DNA of 64,000 nucleotides from Craspedostauros australis (taxonomy: Eukaryota > Bacillariophyta > Bacillariophyceae > Mastogloiales > Achnanthaceae). Both the position numbers and the translations under genes were made by a program. Location: positions 1,550,001 through 1,614,000 of the forward strand of contig JAMXDE010000005.1 of NCBI GenBank assembly GCA_026770025.1, read 5' to 3'. The stretch's first letter is position 1, and every line of letters starts with the position of its first letter. Positions 12,319-24,820 of the stretch are shown here, one piece after another. The notes under the pieces were generated by a model. It ran no database searches and was not told where the DNA came from. It saw nothing but the letters and a program-made list of their open reading frames with translations.

Positions 12319-15300
12319 GGTTGGTGCTTGTCGTTTGCGGAAGTATAAGGGGACGTGCGGTGTTGCGATTGCTGTTGTCCTTTGCTTGTGATTGCAATTT
12401 ATGAGAGGAAGAGTATGGGCGGTGATGCGTTTTGGACTTGTCACGTTGAGATGATAGACGGAGTGCGAGACAGAGCTCGATTCGACACAAGCGAGGCGCG
12501 ATCTACACGCAATTCTGGTGCAATTCAATTCGTTGCAATGCACAAATATCGAGTACGGCAACGCACAACGCAACACAATACAGTACAAGTGCAACACAAC
12601 GCGATGCACCAAAAAAGATCGACAGGTACCACTTGTACTCGCACCTACTTGCAAACTCTGCGATTCGTACTCCATTTACGTTGACACCTCGGCGCATGGT
12701 ACGACACAGATCCACCAAGCTGTCGAATCGGAGGCGGAACCAACACACGACGTTTGTACAGTATGGTTGTGGAGGAAACGCTTCCAAACGTCGACGCGAT
12801 AACTTGACGAGCATCGCGTGAAGCTTTCCAACAGATTCATGGCAGATTTATTGGATCGACGAACCGGGATCAAAACAAGAGGATTCCAAAGGACGCATCC
12901 CCGTGTCCTTGCCCATTACAAGCGCCAAAGATAGGATGGGATATGCGACAAACAGATCCTTGGCTCACTCGCCAGGGAGCAGGGGAAAATGCTGACATAT
13001 TGACAGCGGCTGGGAAAATGCACTCATTTAGCGCAATTTTATGCCGCACATTTCCCAGGACTAAAAAACGAGTCCCATTGCATTTGTCAGGTATGATGCG
13101 TAGCGCTTTGTAAGAACTTCACATGTACCATGTCGACTACTCCATGTGTTGTACAATGATACCATCAGCTTTGTGTGTCGCTATTTCCGAGACACGTCCA
13201 AGTCGTGTTGCCTTCGTTGTTCCAACAATGACGTCGACAACCAACTTGTCTGGGCAGCCGCCGGCCGAGTCGCTTGCGTTTCAGTCATATTTCCGAAGAG
13301 CGTTTTTGGATTATTCTCACCTAGTCGCTCCGCCCGTGCACGTTTCTTCGCAAATCGGATTGCTCTCGTTGTCTGACGTGAACTTTGCCTCCTCACCGCT
13401 TCTGGCGAAAGGCAACAGATCGTTTTGTCGACTTGTCGCTTCGATAGTTCGCCACTTCCACCATGGGTCTTCGCGGAGGCTTCTTCGTTTGTGTTGGCAT
13501 CCCTCTCATCTGATCTGACCTTTCAGCAATGATCACTTCAGTGCAAGTCCTCATCACGGTTGTTACCTCCCTCCTGTATTTGGATCCTGTCTGCATCGCA
13601 GCACCAGCAACTGCTACAAATGCTGCTACAACTATTGAGATGGTAGCGATAACTCGTGTGATTTGAAGTCGTCACTATTGTGTTATATCTACTGTTGCTG
13701 TTGCCAATGTCGTGGCTGCTTCGTGATGGTGGTTTGAAGTCCCGCTGTCGCTGCAATTGCTGTCATCGTCACCGATGCCGTGGTTGATTTGGGTTGGCAA
13801 TCCTTTGGCTTCTGTTGCTGATGCCACGCTTTTCCGTGGACGACCGCATCCCCCGTGCTCTGCATACCACTACGATCACTCCTCCTTGCGCGTTTCGCTC
13901 TCGCACTGTGGATCATCTACTAATTGGCAATGATGATGCGGTGGCTATTTGGCACGTGTGCAGTATCGCCCAGCGTTCCTTCACACTCATGAGCAAACAA
14001 TGCTATTGAGCCCATCACAGGGCATGTAATCGTAATATTCAAGTTGTTGCGCGATACGCAGATTGCGCTCGGTGGTGATGGATGACTGCAAGCAGAGCAA
14101 GTCGGTGTGGTCAAGTGCATCATGCGTAGAACAGAACAGTCATGGTTCGACGATGGCGGAACAGCCTATTTGCACTCATGACTGATACCACTGGTTGCCT
14201 GATCCGCGCACTGAATGAAACAACACAACGGTACTCGCAAAGGAGATGATGCGAAGAAATGCCGATAGAATGCGACCACCGGCACAAGCATGAGTGGCAA
14301 GCAAGACCTGTGGTTGGTTTCCACGTGTTCACAAAGGTGGAGAGATACAGGTTATGCTGGAGTGGAACAAAGTAGCGTTGTCCAGCGCCCGTGTTTTGAT
14401 ACAAGCGAGAACGTGAAGAGCGCCAGCACAAGTTTCAGTGTGCCGCGTATCGTTTTCGGGTTGCCATCACCACATCGCCGCACACGAAAATTGCACTGCG
14501 CACTCAAGTTGGCGTGCGGGGGAGCGTCACAGAAGAGGCGACGCGGAGAAATGTGCTGTTTGATTGCCGCTGGGACAGAACGCTTCCAAGTTCTCCATGT
14601 CACGCAGAGTCCCCAACACTGTCCGAGTATTTGGTGAAGCACAAATATGCTCTTCTCCAGTGCCGCACAGACAGAGTTGTGCATTTCGTCCCCAGAAGAC
14701 CATCGTCACAGACGTGGCGGAAAAAGAACAATGCCATGTGCATAGTACTTATCCTGGAAAGAGGAGGACAGCATGCTTGTTGCAATTGCGGCGTTGTTCT
14801 TCTCAACGTCATGGCTGCGCTGCTTTCCCACGACAGAATAATCGCATGCGCTATGCGGAGAAAAAGAAGTGGTGCGACATCCGATGTTCGTGTTCGTTTC
14901 GGAAGAGCATCACTGGGAGGCGCGGTAATCCCTATGATCGGTGCATTACAAAGGGGCTTTTTCGTCGCAAAACGGTGTTCTTCACCTCTTTTCTATTTTT
15001 TTTTCTCGCAATTCCCAATGCTTTCGGACACGCCAAGTTGTCCAATGCGATCGTCGCTGATGTGCGGACGTGATGGTTCGGTGATTGTCTCGGTCACAAT
15101 TTTTGGTGTTTTGCCAAACACAAAACAGGGTGCGCTTCGTCCTGCGTCGTTACTTGTCTCTCCGCCATTGGCGGTGGAATGGTCGTCTGCGGCATCTGCT
15201 GCATTCTGCCTCTCCGCTCTGTAATAAGACTAACACATCACCATTGTCGGTTGACTTACAACAATACACAACCACTCCTCCATTGTATGGTTGGTGTCGC

Positions 15301-15881
15301 TGTTCGACTTGGCCGCGTTGTCGACTGGGCAGAATCAGGAGGCGTGCGCTGGTGTGCTGCGGTTTTTCGCCATGATTGCTGGAGCTCTTTCGTCTGTGCT
15401 CCCGTTCATCAACCTTCGTCTTTTGATTCGTCCGTGTTTCTGTCGTTGGCGTGCTTCCATTGACGGAGCCTGCGTGGCCGATCTTTGTTGGCGCTCCATC
15501 ACTTCCATTGCACGAAAGCACAAGACAGACACAGCCGACGCAAGAGTCCAACGATGTTCGTGCCTTCTTGGCACCTGTTGTTTCCTCCGTTGATCGCGCC
15601 TTCAGGAAATTGTTGTTACGCCCCACATTTGATGCCTACACGCGCAAACAACCCACTTCCGTGTACTGGTTGTGTGTTCCTTGCAGTTTTGCATGTTGCC
15701 ATCACACAACACCGGTTGCAGAGATGCAACTTCATCCATCAGGCTAATAGTAGCACACTCCTTGGTCACATTCGTTTGGCCTTGCAGCGTATCAATCATG
15801 AATACAGTGGCAGAAACGTTTAATTGTTAGAGCAACCTCTTCGATACAAAACGTGTGTCTACTTTAAATGAAACATGCAGT
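12319..15881. other. Intergenic stretch, no gene supported
   Basis: About 3.6 kb between the metacaspase start and the transposase stop. I see open frames of up to 236 codons at 14514-15224, but no conserved motif, no paired frame and no splice signals linking them. The first few hundred bases should hold the metacaspase promoter. The rest may include the outer part of the transposon at 15882, but I could not find its terminal repeats. Confidence 0.45.
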
Positions 15882-16899
15882 CTAGTCGTGACCCATTCGC
15901 TGCCGAGCTGTGACCAGCGCCTTGTCGGCGTCGAACGCTGGGTAGCCATTAGAGAGCTCGATTTGGGTGATGACCACCACTGCATGAAAGGCTGTGTGAT
16001 GCTTGTCCACATGGTGACGCCACTTTTGCCCCAAACAGCCCCACTGCTTCAATCTGCCGTTAATCGTTTCGTGGCGAGCACGAAGAATGCCATCCGCTTT
16101 GTATGTCGGTGGAAACACTTTGTCATCTCCTCTGTAGCCGTTATCAGCAATCACGACCTCGTCTGCCCGAATTGCTTGCTTGAGGCCAGAGCGGAAGATG
16201 CACAGGTCATTCATGTATCCACACGGAAAGGGGCCATTCACCCAAACAATGTCTCCTCTACTGATGGAAACAGCCACTTCATACCTCACACCAGCAGCTT
16301 TGAACTTGTGCGAGTACCACACTCTGTTGAAAGGTTTGGGGTCGTTAGTGCGAAAGTCAGTGCCATCTACAGTTAAGAAAGCACTTCCATCTCTGTCTGT
16401 ATCAATAAAGCGATTGTCTAGGTCGATCTGTAGGCAAGCAAGATGGATACAGTCAGTCACGAATGGAAATTGTGAGTGAGTCGTGGTAGGCGAAAAAAGA
16501 GAGTTCGCAATTTTTGGGGGGGTTCTCATGTGCTGTACTTACAATGTCATGGCGCAACTCTGCCACGGCTCGGGCCATGTCCCACGCCCACTTGCGGAAA
16601 GTTTTCGCGCTGACGTCCATCATCCGTGCCGCCACTGTCTCCGCCAAATACATTCGAAGGAACGCGCACATCCAAAGGAGGTGCTTCGGCTTCGCGTCGA
16701 AGGGGAGAAGACCTGTGCCAATCAGGTCTTCCCAGAGGAGGTGAGTAATGTGTGGATCAGTCCCGAACATTCCGCGAAACTCTCGCAACTGTGTATCATT
16801 GAGCGTGTTCGCATCATGACGGTCCATGTCGCGTCCCATCAGCGCAAAGCCTTCCACCGCAAATTCACCTGCGTAGCTGCCCTGCGACACAACATCCAT
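15882..16899 (-). CDS. PIF/Harbinger (IS5-type) DDE transposase
   Basis: Cut-and-paste transposase in two exons, 16899-16543 and 16427-15882, separated by a 115-nt phase-0 intron (GTAAGT...CAG); 300 aa. I chose the first true ATG (16899). The frame is open further upstream to a GTG at 17073, so an earlier exon is possible. The N-terminal part is an alpha-helical, HTH-like segment of the kind that precedes DDE_Tnp_4 domains (WDMARAVAELRHDI). The catalytic acids are visible: D in TVDGTDFR (about 140), D in VVIADNGYRGDD (about 214) and E in RARHETINGRLKQW (about 239). The RARHETINGRLK motif is typical of the eukaryotic PIF/Harbinger and IS5-like group. The frame is uninterrupted, so the gene may still be expressed. 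The divergent gene at 18297 may be its partner protein. Confidence 0.85.
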
Positions 16900-18296
16900 G
16901 TCTGCAAGTCTTGTGTTGGCGCTGCTTCGACTACGTGGAGTACAATTTGGCACGGAGTTGTTCGAAGACAGCGTTTTGTGTGATGACAGCGACAACAGCG
17001 AGTCCACTGGTCGTGGAGGAAGTGCCTGGGCTCCATCTTGTTGTTGCCAACGTCGTACGCTGGCGACAACCACATAGTCTACAAATTAACTCCTCCAGTT
17101 CGTGCCAACTAGTAGCATGTCGGTGTGGCATGCTCTGTACAAGTAGTGCTTCAGCCTCCCATGACTTCGATTGCATCGGATGGTGTGTCATGTCCCACTT
17201 GATGTAATCCGTCTCTACTGTGTGGCTTACATGTGGCTACAACAATGCAATTTGCAACAGCCACGGATGTAGACATACTAGAGCAACGCGCGATGCATTG
17301 GACTGTCTGCTGTACGCGTGCCAATAGTGGAATGATTGTGGCATGGAGTGCCAACTATACAAGCATACAAGCGCGCCTACATAGTGAAGTCGCGGTTATC
17401 ATTAGGGATCTGTTGTCCTTCAATGCAATGCAGGACTTATACAGTATCAATGGTAGACTGCTCCACTCAGCTCCGTTACAACAGTCGATGCTGTCGGCTT
17501 GCTTGCTTGTCTTGCTTGATCAACACGTGACGATCAAACGACCGCGCATTTGGGTTCCGGCCGCGCGCTGCAGCAGGGTGCGTGACTTGAGTGGGACGCG
17601 GGAACGCGAAAAGAAACGGAGAAGGCGCGTTCTCGTGGGGGAGCTTTTTTGGCATGCAGCGCAGTTCGTGACCTTCATCAGGTAGTCAAGCTACATCAGT
17701 CCTACGTGGGGATGTGGAAAGATTTCCCTTGCGTCCCATCCAACATGGAAATACCACGAGATCGAACGGTATTGTAAAATAATTTATTTTGTAATTCCGG
17801 CCCTCTCTCCCCAGCAATTCCACCCAAAAAGGGAAATATCTCACACTGCCGTCGTGGTGACATGAAGAATACGCTGAGAATAAAAAAAAGAATTATATTG
17901 TAATTCCGGGTGGAATTACAATTTAATTCTTTGGGAAGAAGGAACAATCCCTTCAACAATGAAGTGGGATTTCTTTTTAATATGGTACAGGGAGGAGCTA
18001 TTGCTGTCACTTGCGTCGATAGTGTTGTGTGTCCCACCAACATCTATGTGGGACGCCGCCGAACAAGTGCATGCCATGTAATGTGCTACGTAGACATTGC
18101 ACTTTATTAGTTCCTCTGGAAGAACGAAGCGGGAATACCAACACGACTATTACCACCACTACTATCACGCAGGCAGGCAGGCCAATACACAACTCGTTCG
18201 ATTGTATCGCAAATGCGCATGAGACTGCATGCACATCAACATGCACCACAAGAGTGTGTGGTGGAAAGGAGAGTGTAAGCACACAAAAAAAGGATC
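16900..18296. other. Spacer between divergent transposase and 18297 gene
   Basis: About 1.4 kb with no supported gene apart from the possible upstream extension of the transposase frame to 17073. It holds an AT-rich palindrome (17888-17931) and two further copies of the TTGTAATTCC motif found in the palindrome arms. Confidence 0.5.
17770..17931. repeat. AT-rich palindrome and repeated TTGTAATTCC motif
   Basis: At 17888-17931 two 21-base arms match at 20 of 21 positions around a short GGGT-type centre, and could form a hairpin. The arm core TTGTAATTCC also occurs as a direct copy near 17789 (TTTTGTAATTCCGG), with a related AATTCCACCC near 17816. This pattern resembles the ends of a small inverted-repeat element, but no target-site duplication could be defined. 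Confidence 0.5.
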
Positions 18297-20505
18297 ATGG
18301 CCAAGCCGAAACGTTGGGTGTACAGCAGCACACAAGTCCAACTCCTCAAAAAACAAATCAGAAGCGGAGCCATACCACCCGAATGGACTGCAAACGACGT
18401 GTGGAAAAACTCTGAAGCCGCTCGCCAATTCATCCCAACCGAATTTGCGCGAAATCTGGCGAATCTGCGTGCGAAGGTCAGACAGGAACAAAGTAAGTAC
18501 CTTGGATCAATTACGTGTGCAATTATGACTTGATCGACTACTTTATGCTTGACTCATAAAACGTGACTCATAATTTGCGACTCGTGATTGGAATTTTCCA
18601 GTCCGGAAAGACGCCAACGAATCTCCCACCGTGTCCGAGCTTGCCGCGAACGCGAAATCGATTCGAGAAGCTTCTCGAATGATCCGGAGCGACATCGACC
18701 TGTCAAAGCTGGACAACAACAACAACAACAACAACAACACACCAACGAAGCCACCACCGCCACCGCAACAAACAAACACCACCACCATGAAATGCGCTCC
18801 TTCACCACCAGTCGCCACCACTGACGCCGATGTCATGAAGTGGCTCGACGCAAACAACCAACACGAACTTCCAGTCACTCGCGCCTTCTACCGCAACAAG
18901 AATGGCGAGCGTATCATCGACCTCACCTTCGAACTCACCGGTGGCACTTGCCACAAAGACCTTCGTGTGCATGTTGCGCCTGGGGGCATGTCTGTCGTGC
19001 TTGAAGTAACACAAAACGCTGCTCTCGGAAACATCGAACGTGTGCACGACCATTTGCGTGATGAGTTCACGATTGCGAACAGTGTTTGGGTGGAGCTTTT
19101 TGACGACGAAAAGGCACGTGCGGATGCGGTCACCAAGTCATTGTCGCGTATGAAGCAGCGCGATGGAGCACCAGTGCGCACACAGATTGTCGATTTGCCG
19201 TTCGCTGTGACAAATCGATGGGAACGCGCTGACGATCGCGTTCTCAACGGAATTAACTACGTTGAACTTGAAGTTCCAACGAACGACAAAGAAGCGGTGG
19301 TGAGGGCACCTGTGCTGATTGTCCGCGTTGTTGAGCAAAACAGTTCTCATCCAATCGTTTCTACCGTTCCCAAAGCACGTTCTCCACATAAACGCCCCGT
19401 GTTCGCTGGCTTGTCGCGGGTTGGGGCGACTAAGCCCCAATTCCGTGTTGACATCAACACGCGCCATACATGTCTGCCCTCCCGTTGCGATGACTCCAGC
19501 ATCGGTACTGGGACATGTCATGCGCCATCTACTTATGAAAAGGCAGGAAGAGTTGAGGTAAGTAAAAGCACAATGACTCGATGACTTTCACGATCACCCA
19601 CGACTCGATGGGTGACAAAAGCACACGGACTAACACACGCAATTTTCTTCCGCTTTGCCAACTCCTTCTTCCAACAGCGCGGTGTGTTTGGGAAGGCTTT
19701 TCCCGAGGGTCCGGACGTCGTGAGCCTGTCCGGTAAAAGCCTGAGTGCCACCAGCAGCCGCTTTGGTGCATCCACCAGCAAACACTCCAAGACCAAAGGC
19801 AAGGCGCACAAGAAAAAGCGAAAGCACAAGAAACACAAATCACCCACAAAAACCAAAAACGCCATCCAACACACCGAACCAACACCCGCACCAATCAGGC
19901 GTGGTGTTGATGCCGCGATCGCCCATGGCGTCGCGATGGCAGCGGCCCACTACACCCGCACCCCCAAGAGAGCCCCCCCGGGCCACGATGAGGTCCTGAT
20001 TGAGCGCGTGGTACCCCCTCCATCACAAGTCCGCCGTGCCCAACCATCGGCAGCAGCGAAAGCCCGCGCCTTCGCCAAACGGGCCCTGGCTGTGGCTGCG
20101 CGAGCGGAAGAACGAGAGGCCGAGGCACGAGCTGCTGCTGTGGATGCGGCCAATGCACCGCCAGCTGCTCCGGATGCGGCTGATGCACCGCCAGCTGTGG
20201 ATGCAGATGATCCAGGTGACGCACCTGAAGCCCAGGAGGCCACCTTGGCTGCAGGTATTGAGGCATCCCTGGAGAAATACATGGATGACCAAATGAAGGC
20301 CCTCGAGGAGGAAGAGGGAGATGGCTTGCCGGAGTTTTGCACGGACCAGGAGGGCAACAACAACAAGGAGTCCAGCGATGACGAGTATATTGCAGAGGAG
20401 TCCAGCGATGACGAGTCCAGCGATGACGAGTCCAGCGATGATGAGTCCAGCGATGATGAGTCCAGCGATGATGAGTCCAGCGATGAAGAACCTGAGGAGT
20501 ACTAG
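18297..20505 (+). CDS. Unknown 659-aa protein with acidic SSDDE-repeat tail
   Basis: Three exons, 18297-18492, 18602-19557 and 19678-20505, join in phase through introns of 109 and 120 nt (GTAAGT...CAG), giving 659 aa. I do not recognise the family. The start (MAKPKRWVYSST...) is a basic helical segment with an EFARNLANLRAKVRQEQ coiled-coil-like stretch. An Asn run and Pro run lead into a folded-looking domain (about 115-290). It contains DLTFELTGGTCHKDLRVHV, SVVLEVTQNAA, DEFTIANSVWVELFDDEKA and RVLNGINYVELEV. A Lys/His-rich basic segment follows (KAHKKKRKHKKHKS), then an Ala-rich helix (about 500-550). The end has about seven tandem ESSDD(D/E) units encoded by a 15-nt repeat (20396-20490). 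It lies 1.4 kb from, and divergent to, a Harbinger transposase. A role as that element's second, DNA-binding protein is possible but unproven. Confidence 0.75.
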
Positions 20506-20541
20506 CACCGTAGCATCATCCCCCATGTAAAAGTAAATGAT

Positions 20542-20597
<56 letters not shown>
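20542..20597. repeat. (CA)n microsatellite
   Basis: About 27-28 uninterrupted CA dinucleotides, starting roughly 36 bases after the stop codon of the 18297 gene, probably in its 3' untranslated region. Confidence 0.95.
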
Positions 20598-20600
<3 letters not shown>

Positions 20601-21556
20601 TATGCAGTAGTAAAAAGTAGAGCACTAAATCGCCGCGTACAAATGGCAGCCAACAACAGCAATGTATGACAATCGAGTAAAATTCTGTTCTTCCTTCTGC
20701 TAAAAGCTTGTGAAATGAATCGAAATATCGCACATGACAATTACCGTGCATTTTCGTTGGGTATTTATAAACCTGAAATTACATTCCAAAAAATGGCATT
20801 ACCGCGCCTCCCAGATCTGCATCGTGGCATACCAAGGATTCTCGCAGGGAAGCATGCATTTGTTCCGACCACAAGCATAAATATGTTTTGCAAACTAATT
20901 GGTCATGATGCAGCAACAAAGACGATTGTTGATGTGCTTCAAAAGTGCGCGACGGACCTGCGTTGGTGCCCAAGTTGCTGCCCGCACGTCTCTTTTGTGA
21001 CCTGATTGCTTGCGTCATTGCGCATGCGCAGTAAATGCACGACGTGTGTACATGTGCATGTGCAGGGCAAGCACATGCGCACGGAAAGTACATGTGCAGT
21101 GCATGCGCAGGAATCCCCGACATGTCTGCTGATGTGTGCATCTGCGGTGTGTTTCCCCAACTCCATGCATCTTCGCTTCATCCGCACAATTCCCAACGAT
21201 GGCCATTCGTCGGCGCATCCGCACAATTCCCACGACATCACTGCGACACTATTCGGTCATGACTGTGACATAAAGAATGTTCTATATCTAGACAAGACTG
21301 AATAGACTGACATCATTGATCACTGAAAAGAATCATAAAACGAAGAAAAGGATGATTCTACTCAATTTAATCGCTATCAAATGGCCAAGAACACTAGTAA
21401 TTTATTTGATCCTCTGTTGTTTGTTGCTTTTGAGAACTAAAAGTTAAAGTGGAAGTGACACCGTGATGGCAAGAGTTGGGATCGGATTCATGTCGTATCG
21501 GACATATACAAGACATGAAAAGGACATATTTTTGCATCAAAACGCGAGACGACACG

Positions 21557-21765
21557 AATGTGCAGATCATCGGGAAGATGTTGACAAATGTGCGGATGCG
21601 GGGAAAATGTGCAGATCGTTGGGAAGATGCTGACAGATGTCCGGATGAGCAGCACGAATGTTGACGAATGCGACGTTATGCACGAAATGTGCAGATCGCA
21701 GGGAAGATGTCGACACATGCGCGGATGCGTGGAAAATGTGCATGATGTGCAGTGCATGCGCAAGG
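21557..21765. repeat. Degenerate tandem repeats, about 45-60 bp unit
   Basis: The phrase AATGTGCAGATC...GGGAAGATG...GACANATG recurs about three to four times with point differences, together with GCGGATGCGNGGAAAATGTGC. This generates a pseudo-repetitive minus-strand open frame (CTFSPHPHICQHLPDDLH-like), so coding is doubtful. Confidence 0.65.
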
Positions 21766-24700
21766 AATGATGTGTGGAGGATGTTGTTGTAACGAACGTG
21801 CACTGGCACCATCCGCATGCAAATAGCCTGCACTGCGCAGCGCGTTCGATGACAACCACACATGCGGAGAGGCGCATGACGTCGAACACGTGCATGCGAA
21901 TGTGTGAAGTGTTGGTGACAACTGATTTGTGCAGAGCAAGAGTCGATTCACGACGTGCAGAGACGCACCACTCTTTTCGCAGGACGCGTCGACATCTTCG
22001 TCGAATGTGCACATCCTGCGCCTGTTCTGCAAAAAGGTCATGAAGTGCCGGTTCGCATCTCTTTTTGCTCCCCCATGACACCATCACTGATTGGTAATTG
22101 TGCAACGGCGTTCCGACGGAATTTCTTTTCTCCACCGAAACAGAGAATACGATCAACTCAATCGCGCACCATTGACACATCCACGCCTTGACGAAGGAGG
22201 ATCCGCCCCCGGCGCACATGCCCGCGCTCCCCATGCAGTCATCGCAGACACAGTGGCAACAATACAGAAGTGCAACACCCTCTTGTGCTGTGGTGACGTG
22301 TTGATGGCGATTTGACTTCCGACAATGCTGCATGTAGTGGCTCCTCGTTGTTCTCCCTGACGTCGCTGTGTTGCTCACGAAAAGAGGGAGAATTGTTCAG
22401 GTTTCTGCAGTGTGCATGGAGATCGCGACATCATTGTGAGATTATTGGATGGATGCCTTGTTCTTCCCCAACTCTTCGGGTGTGAGCGTCAACTCCAATC
22501 CAGCCGTTGCCACCACCCACGTCATACCATCCGAATGCATTGAAGTACGACTAGCGCAGAACCTCCTCGTGTCTGGCCATCGGCATCGTCATCACTGATC
22601 GCAGGTATCGCACGCGTATGAGCACCGCAGCAGCACACACTGTCACACAGAGCAAACCAGAGGAGAGCCAACGCCCGCGGTGACACCAGCCAGTTGCGTG
22701 CGGGCTTGCGCACAAGTCGCGTCATCACGTTGTGTACTGTAGTGATACGTGAACAATCATGTCATCGCAACCATACCAGTACAATACAAGCCAAGACGAG
22801 CAGTACTATTCGAATGACAATCATCTTGCTATTGCAACACACAAGTGCAGAAGTGTCTGTACAATACACCACATCAATGACAACTGGTTTGTAACCTGAA
22901 TAGAGTGTGAGCAGAGCAGGGTGGAGTAGAGTATTGGAGGAGGAGAGGAGTAGCTATCAGTGCGACAATGCACAGATGCACCTCTCCTGGATTGTGGCTC
23001 TGTCATGGTTGGTTTGTTGACGATGCGGCAGTGGCCAACAACAACGATTCACGTCCACTTTGTGACGACAGTCCGAACATGCATAGTGTGTGAAAGAAGG
23101 TCGGCGTACAATTCGAGAAATGCGGGTTTGTGTGGTTCTGCTCCTCGTGGGGCGTTGTGTGGTGTGTTGTTTGGGGCACACAGAGATGGACAAACTCGTA
23201 TCACGGAGAACACATGCTTTGTCGCCTCTCCGAAATCGAAGAACACTGCCCGCGACCAATGAGCTTGTATCAGAGGAGGCACAGTTGAAGTTCGCCAAAC
23301 ACTGTCGTCGCCGCAAAATGTACCGCAACCGGACGCGGCGAGTGGCACAGAAACGAGACAACAAGCGCGTGTTTTTGGGTCCGCGCCAGAATGCCGCGCG
23401 AGACCAACGCACAACAGAAATGGCTCAAAACCACCACCAAACCATGCACGACGCAAGCCATGGCAACGCAGTGGGGTCGGCATCGGTGGTGTATTGCTTC
23501 AAAACATGCATCACAATGCATTCGTTGACAGGAGGATGATCAGCAACCACGAGCAGTTGATTCCTCTATTTGTGTTTGCGATTTGCGCTCGATCGAACAG
23601 AGACACCGAATGCATGAGTGTGTGTTTCGTTCCCGTCGGATGACAGTGCAAGCGAGTCCAACGCCGAGAAATGCTCGGTGCTGTGTGCAGGGCACGAACG
23701 ACGCAGAAACCAGCAAAGAACCAAATCACCACAACAGGTGCCACCAAAACCAAGGAGCAGAAACGCCGACAGGACGACAAACACGAGCTCTGCTTGTTCG
23801 AAATCAGCTGTGTGGAACTCGCACAGAAGTACTATCGATACTACTTGCGTTGAACTGCATTGTCGCAATAGTGTCGGTCATATCAGTCCATAGTTGGGGA
23901 AGCAATCCGTGAAGAAATGCAGAAAATCCGCTCTTTTTTGTGAAGTCCGCCAATTTCCCCTGCTCCCAGCAAATTCGAGTTGAATGTTGAGATTTATCGG
24001 AACGATCAAGTGCTGAACAAAAGATTCTGACAATGCGAGACTCGCAAGCGACAAGGCGATGAACGGTACCAGCGTAGAAAGCAATTCGCAAATATGCTCG
24101 CAATCAGTTCGGTGACAATGGCAGAGAACTTACTCTGCTCTACGCTATTCCACCGTGCCGGGAGCTACCTGCCTGTGTATCATGTCATTCGAGGAGGATC
24201 GATCCGTGAAGGAAGCTCGTGACATCTAGAGAGTTGGCATCGACACGAAGAACAAAGAGCTGATTCGATCCCCTTGGCGAGTTGTCGAAGCCAAGAGTGG
24301 GCACTGTTGTCGATTGTTGCACGAGGCAGACCCATACTCCGCGAAGAGGAAACTGACACTACTCGTCGTCGCCAGTTCTTCTTCACACAATCGCGCGACC
24401 CCACATCCGATCCGAACTTTCCACAGAGAAAAGAAACACTTCTTTGGATGCACCACCATGAAAAGAATGAGAGATGTTCAAACGAGCGTGTCCCGGTGTA
24501 TATATTTGTGAAACGAGTGTGTCCGATCCTATCATCATCAATGCCAATGAAACAAACACGATTATTTGTCACAGATATGTCTAGAGAGAGAGCCCGGCAG
24601 ACCACGATGTTGCATTGCATAGCACACAGAGCATCTTCAACCACAAGCCAGATTCCGCAGCATAACTGTGGAACGACGGTGCAATCAAGTGTGATGGATT

Positions 24701-24820
24701 TATTCTGTACCATTCTTCCACGCGGTTGGTTGTGTCAGGTTGGCTCGCGAGTCCACTTACGGCCAAGTGGATTCACCAGTCCCGACAAATTCCTTACAGA
24801 TTTTATAGTTGTGGCTATGG

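Larger units (their letters stand above)
20506..24820. other. 4.3-kb repeat-bearing intergenic stretch
   Basis: No gene supported. It contains a long CA microsatellite (about 20542-20597) and degenerate tandem repeats (about 21557-21765). It also has an open minus-strand frame of 296 codons (21488-22378) whose sequence largely reflects those repeats. A plus-strand frame at 23090-23539 shows no motif. Confidence 0.45.

Noticed and set aside
14514-15224. 236-codon plus-strand frame
   Set aside because: No recognisable domain; hydrophobic and basic patches are irregular and overlap equally open frames.
15882-20505. Transposase and 18297 gene as one proven Harbinger element
   Set aside because: I could not find matching terminal inverted repeats or a target duplication enclosing both, so the link is left as a hypothesis.
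21488-22378. 296-codon minus-strand frame
   Set aside because: Begins at a non-ATG codon, and its C-terminal third is generated by degenerate DNA repeats; no domain.
23090-23539. 149-codon frame with a hydrophobic start resembling a signal peptide
   Set aside because: The hydrophobic run is short and Cys/Val-rich by chance; the rest has no family features.
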